64,000 nt of DNA from positions 1 to 64,000 of the forward strand of contig JAZNIY010000004.1 of NCBI GenBank assembly GCA_045577735.1, read 5' to 3'. This DNA is from Stercoripulliclostridium_A sp045577735 (GTDB lineage: Bacteria > Bacillota > Clostridia > Christensenellales > DTU072). The notes under the pieces were generated by a model. It ran no database searches, was not told the origin of the DNA, and saw only the letters and a program-made list of their open reading frames with translations. A program made the position numbers and the translations under genes. Of the stretch, positions 1 through 6,937 are shown piece by piece; positions within the stretch are counted from its first letter, which is position 1, and each line of letters opens with the position of its first letter.

Positions 1-372
1 ATACAGATTCGTATGTGCCGCAATTCTCATCGGCTTACCTTCATACTCCATACAAATCAGGTTCGTTGCAACCATATGCTCGCGATGAAGTTTCTGTACC
101 TGTTTCAGGTCAAATAACCGATATGTATACGTTGCCGTTTCTTCATAAGAAATATCATCCTTCTTCTGTGTTCCCTTCATATATATGACGTGGGAATCAA
201 TCGGCGCCGACATCACAATACCCAGATGCGCGGCCGTCATAAAAAGATATCCGTAAACATACTCGCAGTCAAAGGATAAATCAACCGGACTGTACGCCAG
301 GATATCCTGCTCCGTAATCTGTTCCGCAGCCAGTAGTTCCAATACGACTGCCGGTATTCTTTTCTCACTCAT
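1..372 (-). CDS. Truncated N-terminal part of a protein, possibly an ABC-transporter subunit
   Basis: The leftward reading frame is open from an ATG at 372 to the window edge (124 codons) and its C-terminus lies outside. A strong Shine-Dalgarno (AAGGAGGG on the minus strand, 382-389) supports this start. The fragment begins MSEKRIPAVVLELL and has no signal peptide or membrane span. It loosely recalls the leading domain of some Lachnospiraceae ABC transporter ATP-binding proteins, but no nucleotide-binding motif is in view, so function is not assigned. Codon choice (CTG, GCG, CCG, ACG frequent) is clearly richer in G+C than in the genes right of 800, which hints at transferred DNA or an assembly join. 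Confidence 0.6.
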   Translation of the reverse strand, partial: MSEKRIPAVVLELLAAEQITEQDILAYSPVDLSFDCEYVYGYLFMTAAHLGIVMSAPIDSHVIYMKGTQKKDDISYEETATYTYRLFDLKQVQKLHREHMVATNLICMEYEGKPMRIAAHTNLY

Positions 373-548
373 TTTCTCACACCCTCCTTCCCGTTTGGTC
401 TCCTGTTGCTGTTCTTTTGAAAATGATGGATGCAGACGGGGCTTATTATCCGTCTGCCTATGGGTATAGTTTTTTCATTATATACACATCGGAACAAGAA
501 TGCAACATAAATTAAAAAATTATTTTTGAAAATTTTTAAAAAAAAGAC

Positions 549-577
549 TTGCATTGTTTCAATTCATGTACTATAAT
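549..577 (+). promoter_or_regulatory. Sigma-A-type promoter for tRNA-Lys(CTT)
   Basis: TTGCAT (549-554), a 17-bp spacer and TATAAT (572-577) lie 33 bp before the tRNA. The stretch 373-548 between the divergent partial gene and this promoter is AT-rich and shows no gene I can support. Confidence 0.7.
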
Positions 578-609
578 CATCCTTGCACGTGAGAAATATT
601 GGTAACTAT

Positions 610-685
610 GCGCGATTAGCTCAGCTGGTAGCGCACCTGACTCTTAATCAGGGTGTCCAGGGTTCGAGTCCCTGATGGTGTACCA
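610..685 (+). tRNA. tRNA-Lys(CTT), with an imperfect acceptor stem
   Basis: Cloverleaf with anticodon CTT at 643-645 in loop CTCTTAA, anticodon stem CCTGA/TCAGG, T-arm CAGGG-TTCGAGT-CCCTG and encoded CCA at 683-685. The acceptor stem GCGCGAT/ATGGTGT holds two G-U pairs and one G-G mismatch, and the D-stem GCTC/GCGC has a T-C mismatch, so the gene may be weakened or degenerate. It has its own promoter and terminator. A separate, better-paired tRNA-Lys(TTT) lies at 3101-3176. Confidence 0.85.
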
Positions 686-688
686 AAG

Positions 689-717
689 CAGGAACGAAAA
701 GTCGTTCCTGTTTTTTT
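689..717 (+). terminator. Rho-independent terminator after tRNA-Lys
   Basis: Perfect 9-bp stem CAGGAACGA/TCGTTCCTG with AAAG loop, followed by seven T (711-717), starting three bases after the tRNA CCA end. Confidence 0.9.
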
Positions 718-731
718 GTTACAAATTATCA

Positions 732-760
732 TTAGTTTATATATTGATTTATCTTATAAT
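732..760 (+). promoter_or_regulatory. Probable promoter of the serine dehydratase gene
   Basis: A good TATAAT (755-760) with a weak TTAGTT (732-737) at 17-bp spacing, about 45 bp before the start codon at 806. The -35 element is poor, so an activator or another start site is possible. Confidence 0.4.
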
Positions 761-805
761 TTATGATAAATTAATAAATAGGAATATTGTTAGGATGGTA
801 TTGCC

Positions 806-2011
806 ATGAAATCAGTTCGTAGCGTTTTTAAAACTGGTGTGGGACCTTCAAGTTCTCATACAATGGGCCCAAACTTTGCTGCTAAGAGATTCTTGAATGA
901 AAATCCCACAGCAGATGCCTTTAAAGTTGTATTATACGGCTCGTTAGCAAAAACCGGAAAAGGACACGGCACCGATAGGGCTATTATCGATGCTTTTTTA
1001 TCTATACCTACTGAAGTAACGTTTTGTTATGATGACGTTGAGCTTGAACATCCTAATACTTTAGTATTTACTGCGTTTAAGGATGGTGAAGAAATCGCGT
1101 CAAAAACCTTCCTTTCTATTGGTGGTGGCGAAGTAAGAGCAAAAGGGGAATTATGTACCGTTGAACCCGACGTTTATGTGGAGAGTCATTTTTCCGATAT
1201 AGCAAATATTTGTAAAGCTCTCAATATGCGTTTGTCTGATTATGTGTTTGATCATGAGGGTGAAGGCTTCAAAGAGTTTTTAATGGATGTTTGGAAAACA
1301 ATGTGCAATGCCATATCACAAGGCTTGACTAAAACTGGTATTTTACCAGGTGGATTAGAGCTTCAACGCAAGGCTCAAAAGTTGTATAATAAACGTCATA
1401 TTGATGAAAGCCCACAAACTAGAGAAAATCGTATTGTTTGTGCTTATGCATTTGCCGTAAGTGAACAGAATGCAGACTGTGGTACAATTGTAACTGCTCC
1501 TACGTGTGGCTCATGTGGAGTAGTTCCTGCAGTTCTTAAATATATGCAAGATAAAAATGGTTTTAGTGATAATGATATTATTAGAGCCCTTGCGGTAGCA
1601 GGACTTATTGGCAATATTGTTAGGACTAACGCTTCCATTAGTGGTGCTGAAGCTGGTTGTCAAGCAGAAGTAGGGACTGCCTGTTCTATGGCAGCCGCAG
1701 CATTAGCAGAACTTTTCGAAATGGGTATTGACCAAATAGAGTACGCTGCAGAAATATCTCTTGAACACCACCTAGGGCTTACTTGCGATCCCGTATGTGG
1801 TCTTGTTCAAATTCCTTGTATTGAAAGAAATGCCGTTTCTGCAATGAGAGCTATAAATGCTTTATCGCTTGCTAACTTCCTTTCTGATAGTCGTAAGATA
1901 AGTTTTGATATCGTTGTAGAAACAATGTATAGAACTGGTAGAGATTTATCTGAGCATTATCGTGAAACTTCCGAAGGAGGGCTGGCTAAACTTTATAAAG
2001 TTGGAAAATAG
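806..2011 (+). CDS. sdaA: L-serine dehydratase, single-chain iron-sulfur type
   Basis: Deaminates L-serine to pyruvate and ammonia using an oxygen-labile [4Fe-4S] cluster in the cytoplasm. The 401-residue chain joins the beta domain, with GVGPSSSHTMGP at 11-22, to the alpha domain with a Thr/Cys-rich segment (APTCGSCG, about 231-238). A cysteine cluster CDPVCGLVQIPC at 327-338 supplies likely cluster ligands. Many Firmicutes split these domains into sdaAB and sdaAA; here they form one protein as in E. coli SdaA, though about 50 residues shorter. The ATG at 806 is preceded by AGGATGG. It is monocistronic, ending at the convergent terminator 2046-2073. Pyruvate from serine could feed the pta-ackA branch at 49607-51805. 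Confidence 0.95.
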   Translation: MKSVRSVFKTGVGPSSSHTMGPNFAAKRFLNENPTADAFKVVLYGSLAKTGKGHGTDRAIIDAFLSIPTEVTFCYDDVELEHPNTLVFTAFKDGEEIASKTFLSIGGGEVRAKGELCTVEPDVYVESHFSDIANICKALNMRLSDYVFDHEGEGFKEFLMDVWKTMCNAISQGLTKTGILPGGLELQRKAQKLYNKRHIDESPQTRENRIVCAYAFAVSEQNADCGTIVTAPTCGSCGVVPAVLKYMQDKNGFSDNDIIRALAVAGLIGNIVRTNASISGAEAGCQAEVGTACSMAAAALAELFEMGIDQIEYAAEISLEHHLGLTCDPVCGLVQIPCIERNAVSAMRAINALSLANFLSDSRKISFDIVVETMYRTGRDLSEHYRETSEGGLAKLYKVGK

Positions 2012-2045
2012 GGCACCAGATTATTAAATAAAGTATACCTAAAAT

Positions 2046-2073
2046 AAAAAAGTGGTTTTTCAACCACTTTTTT
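2046..2073. terminator. Bidirectional terminator between sdaA and the nucleoside phosphorylase gene
   Basis: Hairpin GTGGTT-TTTC-AACCAC flanked by A-run and T-run, so a U-tail is made on either strand. It sits between convergent genes. Confidence 0.9.
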
Positions 2074-2086
2074 AATGGATTAAATC

Positions 2087-2842
2087 TTATAACCTACTTG
2101 CAACTTCTATAGCAATTAAAAGTATCTTTTCTCTCATATCAGAAGGCATGTTACCAAGTATTCGTTGATCCCAGTTGCTATTATCTAAACAATCTGCTGC
2201 GTATAAAAATTGATATACTTCTTTTCCTCTGAATTGGGCGACAGACATAATAGAAGCACATTCCATTTCCACAACGCCACAACCTTCTAGTTTACGTTTG
2301 TTAAAATTTAATTCTGTTTCTCTATAGAAAGCATCGGTTGTCCAAGTTTTAGTAGTATAATATGGTAGGCTAAGGTCATCAAAGATTTTAATAAGTTTTG
2401 TTGCAGATTCAATTTTAATATAATCGGATGGTTTTGCATAATGGTAACTTACTCCTTCGTCTCTATAGGCATAAGTAGGAATAAGTAGATGCCCTTCAGC
2501 TATCTTCTTGTCTAATGCACCACAAGAACCAAAATAAAGTAGTTTTTCAGCACCTAGTGCGATTAATTCTTCAAGAAAGGCAGCAGCACTTGCTCCGCCT
2601 TGAATTGTGTGAAAAAAGCCAATTGAAGAACCTTTGTGTTCGAATTTGAGAATAGGGTAGTGTTGCCCACCTGCGCTTAAATATCCTATGTTTTCAGTTT
2701 TATATTTTTCCAAAAAGAAATTAAAAAAACGGTAAGAAAAAACAACAATCATAGTTTTTGGAAAGTCATCTATCTTTTTTACGATATCTTTTGCCGAGAT
2801 GATTTCTTTTCCAAGACAATCAAAAGTATCTTCTATGCTCAT
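2087..2842 (-). CDS. Nucleoside phosphorylase, PNP/UDP family (uridine phosphorylase-like)
   Basis: Predicted to cleave a nucleoside with phosphate to free base and pentose 1-phosphate in nucleoside salvage. The 251-residue chain shows the family features: a phosphate/ribose-site segment FGSCGAL near residue 107 and VEMECASI near 193, where the Glu-Met-Glu triad binds ribose. I chose ATG 2842 because GGAGGTT lies 7 bp upstream and any longer frame would run through tRNA-Ala. The gene starts only 23 bp after that tRNA, so its mRNA almost certainly begins as a tRNA-mRNA transcript from the promoter at 2953-2981. Substrate choice (uridine or purine nucleoside) cannot be fixed by eye. Confidence 0.88.
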   Translation of the reverse strand: MSIEDTFDCLGKEIISAKDIVKKIDDFPKTMIVVFSYRFFNFFLEKYKTENIGYLSAGGQHYPILKFEHKGSSIGFFHTIQGGASAAAFLEELIALGAEKLLYFGSCGALDKKIAEGHLLIPTYAYRDEGVSYHYAKPSDYIKIESATKLIKIFDDLSLPYYTTKTWTTDAFYRETELNFNKRKLEGCGVVEMECASIMSVAQFRGKEVYQFLYAADCLDNSNWDQRILGNMPSDMREKILLIAIEVASRL

Positions 2843-2865
2843 ATTAAAAAACCTCCAAAATGGAA

Positions 2866-2941
2866 TGGTGGACCCGAAGGGATTCGAACCCTCGGCCTCT
2901 CGGATGCGAACCGAACGCTCTACCAACTGAGCTACGGGCCC
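2866..2941 (-). tRNA. tRNA-Ala(CGC)
   Basis: Acceptor GGGCCCG/CGGGTCC contains the G3-U70 pair that marks alanine tRNAs; the anticodon loop TTCGCAT gives CGC (codon GCG); CCA is encoded (2866-2868). It has its own promoter, separate from the six tRNAs upstream, and is followed after 23 bp by the nucleoside phosphorylase start codon. Confidence 0.93.
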
Positions 2942-2952
2942 TAGTTTGAAAC

Positions 2953-2981
2953 ACTATAGCATTAAAAAATAAAGAAATCAA
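2953..2981 (-). promoter_or_regulatory. Promoter for tRNA-Ala and nucleoside phosphorylase
   Basis: Minus-strand TTGATT (2976-2981), 17-bp spacer, TATAGT (2953-2958), 11 bp upstream of the tRNA 5' end and just downstream of the terminator closing the previous tRNA unit. Confidence 0.7.
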
Positions 2982-2982
2982 G

Positions 2983-3009
2983 AAAAAAGCACTCATTGAG
3001 TGCTTTTTT
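2983..3009 (-). terminator. Terminator ending the six-tRNA unit
   Basis: GCACTC-ATT-GAGTGC hairpin with A6 and T6 flanks, located just after tRNA-Leu in the leftward direction. Confidence 0.85.
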
Positions 3010-3012
3010 CTT

Positions 3013-3096
3013 TGGTGCGACCGAAGAGACTTGAACTCCCACCTCATTGAGACTAGATCCTAAGTCTAGCGCGTCTGCCAATTCCGCCACGGTCGC
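3013..3096 (-). tRNA. tRNA-Leu(TAG)
   Basis: An 84-nt class II tRNA with a long variable arm. Acceptor GCGACCG/CGGTCGC pairs perfectly; anticodon stem CTAGA/TCTAG with TAG in the loop (codon CTA); CCA is encoded. Last gene of the leftward six-tRNA unit. Confidence 0.95.
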
Positions 3097-3100
3097 ATAT

Positions 3101-3176
3101 TGGTGATCCATCGGAGATTCGAACTCCGGACACCTTGATTAAAAGTCAAGTGCTCTACCGACTGAGCTAATGGATC
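3101..3176 (-). tRNA. tRNA-Lys(TTT)
   Basis: Acceptor GATCCAT/ATGGATC, anticodon loop CTTTTAA giving TTT (codon AAA), encoded CCA. All stems pair, unlike the tRNA-Lys(CTT) at 610-685. It lies 4 bp upstream of tRNA-Leu. Confidence 0.96.
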
Positions 3177-3211
3177 ATAGGATGACTTTGCAAAATATCG
3201 GGCAAATTTGG

Positions 3212-3286
3212 TGGCAGGGGTGGCAGGATTCGAACCTACGAATGCGGGAGTCAAAGTCCCGTGCCTTACCGCTTGGCGACACCCCT
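3212..3286 (-). tRNA. tRNA-Gln(TTG)
   Basis: Acceptor AGGGGTG/CACCCCT, anticodon stem CGGGA/TCCCG with loop CTTTGAC giving TTG (codon CAA), discriminator G, encoded CCA. Confidence 0.95.
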
Positions 3287-3294
3287 ATAACGCT

Positions 3295-3372
3295 TGGGGT
3301 GAGTAGTGGGACTTGAACCCACGACCTCCAGAGCCACAATCTGGCATTCTAGCCACCTGAACTATACCCACC
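3295..3372 (-). tRNA. tRNA-His(GTG)
   Basis: Anticodon loop TTGTGGC gives GTG; the gene encodes the extra 5' G(-1) facing C73, the histidine identity element, and CCA at 3295-3297. Confidence 0.95.
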
Positions 3373-3419
3373 GCGTTAATTTGCGAAAGTCATCAATTGT
3401 AAAGTTGCCCGATGCGTGT

Positions 3420-3496
3420 TGGTGAACCAGGAGGGATTCGAACCCCCGACCTACGGCTTAGAAGGCCGTTGCTCTATCCTACTGAGCTACTGATCC
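3420..3496 (-). tRNA. tRNA-Arg(TCT)
   Basis: Anticodon stem ACGGC/GCCGT with loop CTTCTAA giving TCT (codon AGA); acceptor GGATCAG/CTGGTTC with G-U pairs; encoded CCA. Confidence 0.95.
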
Positions 3497-3503
3497 GCAG
3501 TAA

Positions 3504-3577
3504 TGGAGCGGGTGATGGGAATCGGACCCACGCAACCAGCTTGGAAGGCTGGTGTTCTACCATTGAACTACACCCGC
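3504..3577 (-). tRNA. tRNA-Gly(TCC)
   Basis: Acceptor GCGGGTG/CACCCGC, anticodon stem CCAGC/GCTGG with loop CTTCCAA giving TCC (codon GGA), discriminator T, encoded CCA. First gene of the leftward tRNA unit. Confidence 0.96.
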
Positions 3578-3607
3578 AGAAAGTATTCTTTCCACACGCG
3601 CTTTATA

Positions 3608-3636
3608 AGTATAACTACTCAAAAGGGTTTTGTCAA
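3608..3636 (-). promoter_or_regulatory. Strong promoter of the tRNA cluster
   Basis: Minus-strand TTGACA (3631-3636), 17-bp spacer, TATACT (3608-3613), 30 bp upstream of tRNA-Gly. Confidence 0.88.
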
Positions 3637-3715
3637 ACAATTTTTAATAATTTAATTTACGATTTTCAAATTTATTTTTGTGTACTGTAGATATGAATTT
3701 TATAAATTTTATACA

Positions 3716-3744
3716 TTGACTTATATATAATTAAATAGTATAAT
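3716..3744 (+). promoter_or_regulatory. Promoter of the sugar-acid operon
   Basis: TTGACT (3716-3721), 17-bp spacer, TATAAT (3739-3744), 40 bp before the aldolase start. I see no clear inverted-repeat operator or riboswitch in this leader. Confidence 0.8.
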
Positions 3745-3784
3745 TTATTATAATCTTATATTTTAAGGGAAATGAAAAATATTT

Positions 3785-4414
3785 ATGGATGCTAAACAAT
3801 TTATTGAACAAGTAAAGATTGTTCCTGTTGTAAAAATCGACAACGTAGAGGACACTCTTCCTTTAATGAATGCTCTTTGCGATGGTGGAATTCCAATTGC
3901 AGAAATTACTTTCCGTACCACTTGTGCTCCGGAAGCCATTAAAATTGCTGCTGAGAATTTTAGCGACAAAATGTTGATAGGCGCTGGAACCGTAATTAAT
4001 GCCGATCAAGCTACTTTGGCTATTAAAAATGGCGCTAGATTCATTGTATCACCTGGTTTTGCTAAGGAGATTAGTGACGTTTGTAATGAGGCTGGTATTG
4101 TTTACGTGCCAGGTTGTGTTACTCCTACGGAAATTATGGGTGCAATAGCTTGTGGACATAAGATTATTAAGTTTTTCCCTGCTTCCAATTATGGTGGCGT
4201 TGCAACTATTAAAGCACTTAGCGCTCCTTTTGGAGACATAGTATTTATTCCTACTGGTGGAATTAATGCCAACAACATTAATGATTATTTGGCAGTTAAA
4301 TCAATTATTGCTTGTGGCGGAAGTTGGATGGTTAAGGATAGCCTTGTAAAAGAAGGTAAATTTGATGAAATAGTAAAAATTTGCAAAGAAGCTGTTGCAA
4401 TTATTGGAGGATAA
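3785..4414 (+). CDS. eda: KDPG aldolase (2-dehydro-3-deoxyphosphogluconate aldolase)
   Basis: Class I aldolase that splits 2-keto-3-deoxy-6-phosphogluconate into pyruvate and glyceraldehyde 3-phosphate, the last step of Entner-Doudoroff and hexuronate catabolism. The 209-residue barrel carries the Schiff-base lysine in IIKFFPA (about K129), a general-base glutamate in AEITFRT, and the phosphate-binding GGIN segment near the C-terminus. The length is normal for the family. It is the first gene of a rightward operon; the KDG kinase starts 1 bp after its stop and would supply its substrate. Confidence 0.95.
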   Translation: MDAKQFIEQVKIVPVVKIDNVEDTLPLMNALCDGGIPIAEITFRTTCAPEAIKIAAENFSDKMLIGAGTVINADQATLAIKNGARFIVSPGFAKEISDVCNEAGIVYVPGCVTPTEIMGAIACGHKIIKFFPASNYGGVATIKALSAPFGDIVFIPTGGINANNINDYLAVKSIIACGGSWMVKDSLVKEGKFDEIVKICKEAVAIIGG

Positions 4415-4415
4415 T

Positions 4416-5435
4416 ATGCGAGTAGTTACTTTTGGAGAATTAATGTTAAGACTTGCTCCTAATGGTTATTATCGGTTTTTCCAAAACGATCAAATGCAAG
4501 CGACGTTTGGTGGTGGCGAAGCGAACGTTGCCGTATCTTTGGCAAATTATGGAATTGATTCCGTTTACGTTACCAAACTTCCCAAGCATGCTATTGGACA
4601 AGGAGCTGTTGATTCCCTTCGTTATTTTGGCGTAGATACTTCTAAAATTGTTCGTGGAGGCGATAGAGTTGGCATTTACTTTTTGGAAAAGGGCGCCAGC
4701 CAACGTGGAAGCGTTTGCATCTACGATAGAGCACATTCAGCAATTGCAACTGCATCCATAAAAGATTTTGATTGGGATAATATTTTTGAGGGTGCCGACT
4801 GGTTCCACTTTACAGGAATCACCCCTGCTTTAGGTAAAAACGTAGCAGAGATTTGCGTTGAGGCATGTAAGGCTGCAAAAAAAAGAGGTGTTAAGATTTC
4901 TTGTGACTTGAATTATCGTGGCAAGCTTTGGACACGTGAAGAAGCAAGAGAAACGATGACCGAGCTTGCAAAATATATTGACGTTTGTATCTCTAACGAA
5001 GAAGATGCAAAAGACGTTTTTGGTATTGAAGCCGAAGATACCGATATTTATAGTGGTAAATTAAACCATGCTGGTTATAAATCCGTAGCAAAACAACTTG
5101 CTGACAAGTTTGGATTTGAAAAAGTTGCAATTACCCTTCGTACTTCTATTTCTGCTAGTGATAACGATTGGGCAGGGATGCTATATGATGGTGAAAAATA
5201 TTGTTTTTCTAAATCATACCATTTGCATATTGTAGATAGAGTCGGTGGTGGCGATTCTTTTGGCGGTGGATTAATATATTCACTATTAAGTGGAAAATCT
5301 ACTCAAGACGCTATAGAATTTGCTGTTGCAGCTAGCGCACTGAAACATTCCGTCGAAGGCGATTACAATCGTGTTTCTATTAGCGAAGTTGAAAAACTTG
5401 CTAATGGCGACGGTAGTGGTAGAATTAAGAGATAA
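4416..5435 (+). CDS. kdgK: 2-dehydro-3-deoxygluconokinase (KDG kinase), PfkB family
   Basis: Phosphorylates 2-keto-3-deoxygluconate with ATP to KDPG for the preceding aldolase. The 339-residue ribokinase fold has an N-terminal Gly-rich FGGGEANVA segment (about 36-44) and the PfkB signature DRVGGGDSFGGG with catalytic base near D280. ATG 4416 is chosen because GGAGG (4406-4410) sits 5 bp upstream; an in-frame upstream codon inside eda lacks a ribosome site. Position directly after eda supports the KDG assignment over other sugar kinases. Confidence 0.92.
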   Translation: MRVVTFGELMLRLAPNGYYRFFQNDQMQATFGGGEANVAVSLANYGIDSVYVTKLPKHAIGQGAVDSLRYFGVDTSKIVRGGDRVGIYFLEKGASQRGSVCIYDRAHSAIATASIKDFDWDNIFEGADWFHFTGITPALGKNVAEICVEACKAAKKRGVKISCDLNYRGKLWTREEARETMTELAKYIDVCISNEEDAKDVFGIEAEDTDIYSGKLNHAGYKSVAKQLADKFGFEKVAITLRTSISASDNDWAGMLYDGEKYCFSKSYHLHIVDRVGGGDSFGGGLIYSLLSGKSTQDAIEFAVAASALKHSVEGDYNRVSISEVEKLANGDGSGRIKR

Positions 5436-5471
5436 ATAATTAAAATCGATCTTAAAAAAAGGAGATAAGAT

Positions 5472-6029
5472 ATGGTTACTAAAGTTAAAGAATGGTTACT
5501 TGCACACAAGGACATACTTCAAATCGTTAAGTTTATTGGTATTAGCTTAATAGCATTTGCTGCAGAATATGCAATATTCTACGCTCTTCAATTTGGTCTT
5601 TATAACACTTGTGGTCAAGAGGATTTCAAATGGTTCTTGTTTGAATATAAGGGTGGTAAAGATGCAGCTTTCGGTTTAGCTGGTTTTATAGCATTCTTAG
5701 TTTCTAAATGTGTTGCAGAAATAATTTCTTTTATCATTAATCGTAAAAAGAACTTTGAAGCAGATAATAATATCGTTTTTAGCATCGTAATGTACGTTAT
5801 CACCGTTGTTGCATTAATCATCTTTAGCACTTGGCTGGGTGGTGCACTTTCTAACGTATTGGGAGAATCTCTAAAAGAGTTTGGTACCACTATTGGTAAG
5901 TTGCTTGGTTCATTTATTAGCTTCATAGTTATGTTCCTTATGGATAAATTTGTTATCATGACTAAAAAAGGGGACAAAAAAGCAAAAGCTGTTAATGGTG
6001 AAAGTGAAACCGATAGCGAGGCTAAATAA
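5472..6029 (+). CDS. GtrA-like four-helix membrane protein
   Basis: A 185-residue protein with four hydrophobic segments (about 18-40, 73-95, 103-127 and 145-165) and the NRKKNF sequence after the second, which matches the S-F-x-x-N-R-K pattern of GtrA/DPMS-like flippase-type proteins. Those proteins are linked with moving lipid-linked sugars or with cell-surface glycosylation. An AAGGAGAT site precedes ATG 5472. Its place between two PfkB kinases in a sugar-acid operon is unusual; it may help sugar handling at the membrane, but that is inference. Confidence 0.7.
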   Translation: MVTKVKEWLLAHKDILQIVKFIGISLIAFAAEYAIFYALQFGLYNTCGQEDFKWFLFEYKGGKDAAFGLAGFIAFLVSKCVAEIISFIINRKKNFEADNNIVFSIVMYVITVVALIIFSTWLGGALSNVLGESLKEFGTTIGKLLGSFISFIVMFLMDKFVIMTKKGDKKAKAVNGESETDSEAK

Positions 6030-6031
6030 TA

Positions 6032-6937
6032 ATGAAATATGACGTTTTAACTATTGGACACATATCGCTCGATTATAACATCGACTACCTTGATAATCAA
6101 ATTATCGAAATTGGTGGCGCGGTAATATACTCTTCTGCGGCTGCATATGCTCTTGGTCATAAGGTAGGTGCTGTAACTAAACTTGCAAAAGAAGACAAAG
6201 ATCGTCTAGGAGCTTTAGTTATTCCAAAAGAAGACATATTCTTTATAGAATCAGCAAAATCTACTTCTATTAGAAACAAGTATTTTACTGCTGACAAAGA
6301 ACGTAGGGCTTGTACTTGTAGAAGTCAAGCAGATGGCTTTACAATTAGCGATATTCCCAACGTTGATGCAGAAATATATCATTTTGCAGGTCTCATTTAT
6401 GGGGATTTTGATGGCAGTTTAATTAAAGAGCTTTCTAAAAAAGGAAAAATTGCAGTTGACGTGCAAGCTACGTTAAGGCATCAAGACTCTAATGATGGAG
6501 GTAGAATGTTTTTTGAAGATTGGGCAGAGAAAAAAGATCTATTACCCTATATTGATTTTCTTAAGACTGATGCCGCAGAAGCAGAAATATTAACTGGCAC
6601 AAGCGATAGAAGGTTAGCTGCTAAAATGCTATATGATTGGGGCGCGAAGGAAGTATGTATAACGCATAATACCGAAGTGCTTGCTTACGATGGTCAAAAT
6701 TATTATACCTGTCCTATTAAGGCTAGAAATCTTAGTGGCAGAAGTGGGAGAGGGGATACAACGTTTGCATCATATATAACTGAAAGACTTCATAGCGATA
6801 TACCAACGTCTTTATTGTGGGCAACGGCAACTGTATCGTTAAAAATGGAAAAACCAGGCGCTTTACAAGTCAAGCGTGAACAGATTGCAGACTACATTAA
6901 TGAATTTTTCCAAGAGGAATTAAATGGACTTAATTAA
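6032..6937 (+). CDS. PfkB-family carbohydrate kinase, substrate unknown
   Basis: A 301-residue ribokinase-like kinase: GGAVIYSSAAAYALG (about 28-42) forms the sugar lid region and GRSGRGDTTFAS holds the probable catalytic aspartate near D242. It is distinct from KdgK and shorter. Its start is 2 bp after the GtrA-like gene and its end overlaps the oxidoreductase gene by 14 bp, so expression is coupled. It probably phosphorylates a second sugar, nucleoside or polyol of the same pathway; inositol-type or ribosyl substrates are possible, and none is proven. Confidence 0.85.
   Translation: MKYDVLTIGHISLDYNIDYLDNQIIEIGGAVIYSSAAAYALGHKVGAVTKLAKEDKDRLGALVIPKEDIFFIESAKSTSIRNKYFTADKERRACTCRSQADGFTISDIPNVDAEIYHFAGLIYGDFDGSLIKELSKKGKIAVDVQATLRHQDSNDGGRMFFEDWAEKKDLLPYIDFLKTDAAEAEILTGTSDRRLAAKMLYDWGAKEVCITHNTEVLAYDGQNYYTCPIKARNLSGRSGRGDTTFASYITERLHSDIPTSLLWATATVSLKMEKPGALQVKREQIADYINEFFQEELNGLN

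Noticed and set aside
369..554. Minus-strand 61-residue frame in the leader of the first gene
   Set aside because: AT-rich, no ribosome site, overlaps the start of the better-supported partial gene.
2844..3254. Minus-strand frames of 67 and 62 residues (VGRAFGSHPRGRGF and FNQGVRSSNL types)
   Set aside because: They are tRNA-Ala, tRNA-Leu, tRNA-Lys and tRNA-Gln sequence translated by chance.
3412..3690. Plus-strand 92-residue frame beginning MRVGEPGGIRTPDL
   Set aside because: It runs across tRNA-Arg and tRNA-Gly read backwards; this peptide is a well-known artefact of antisense tRNA sequence.
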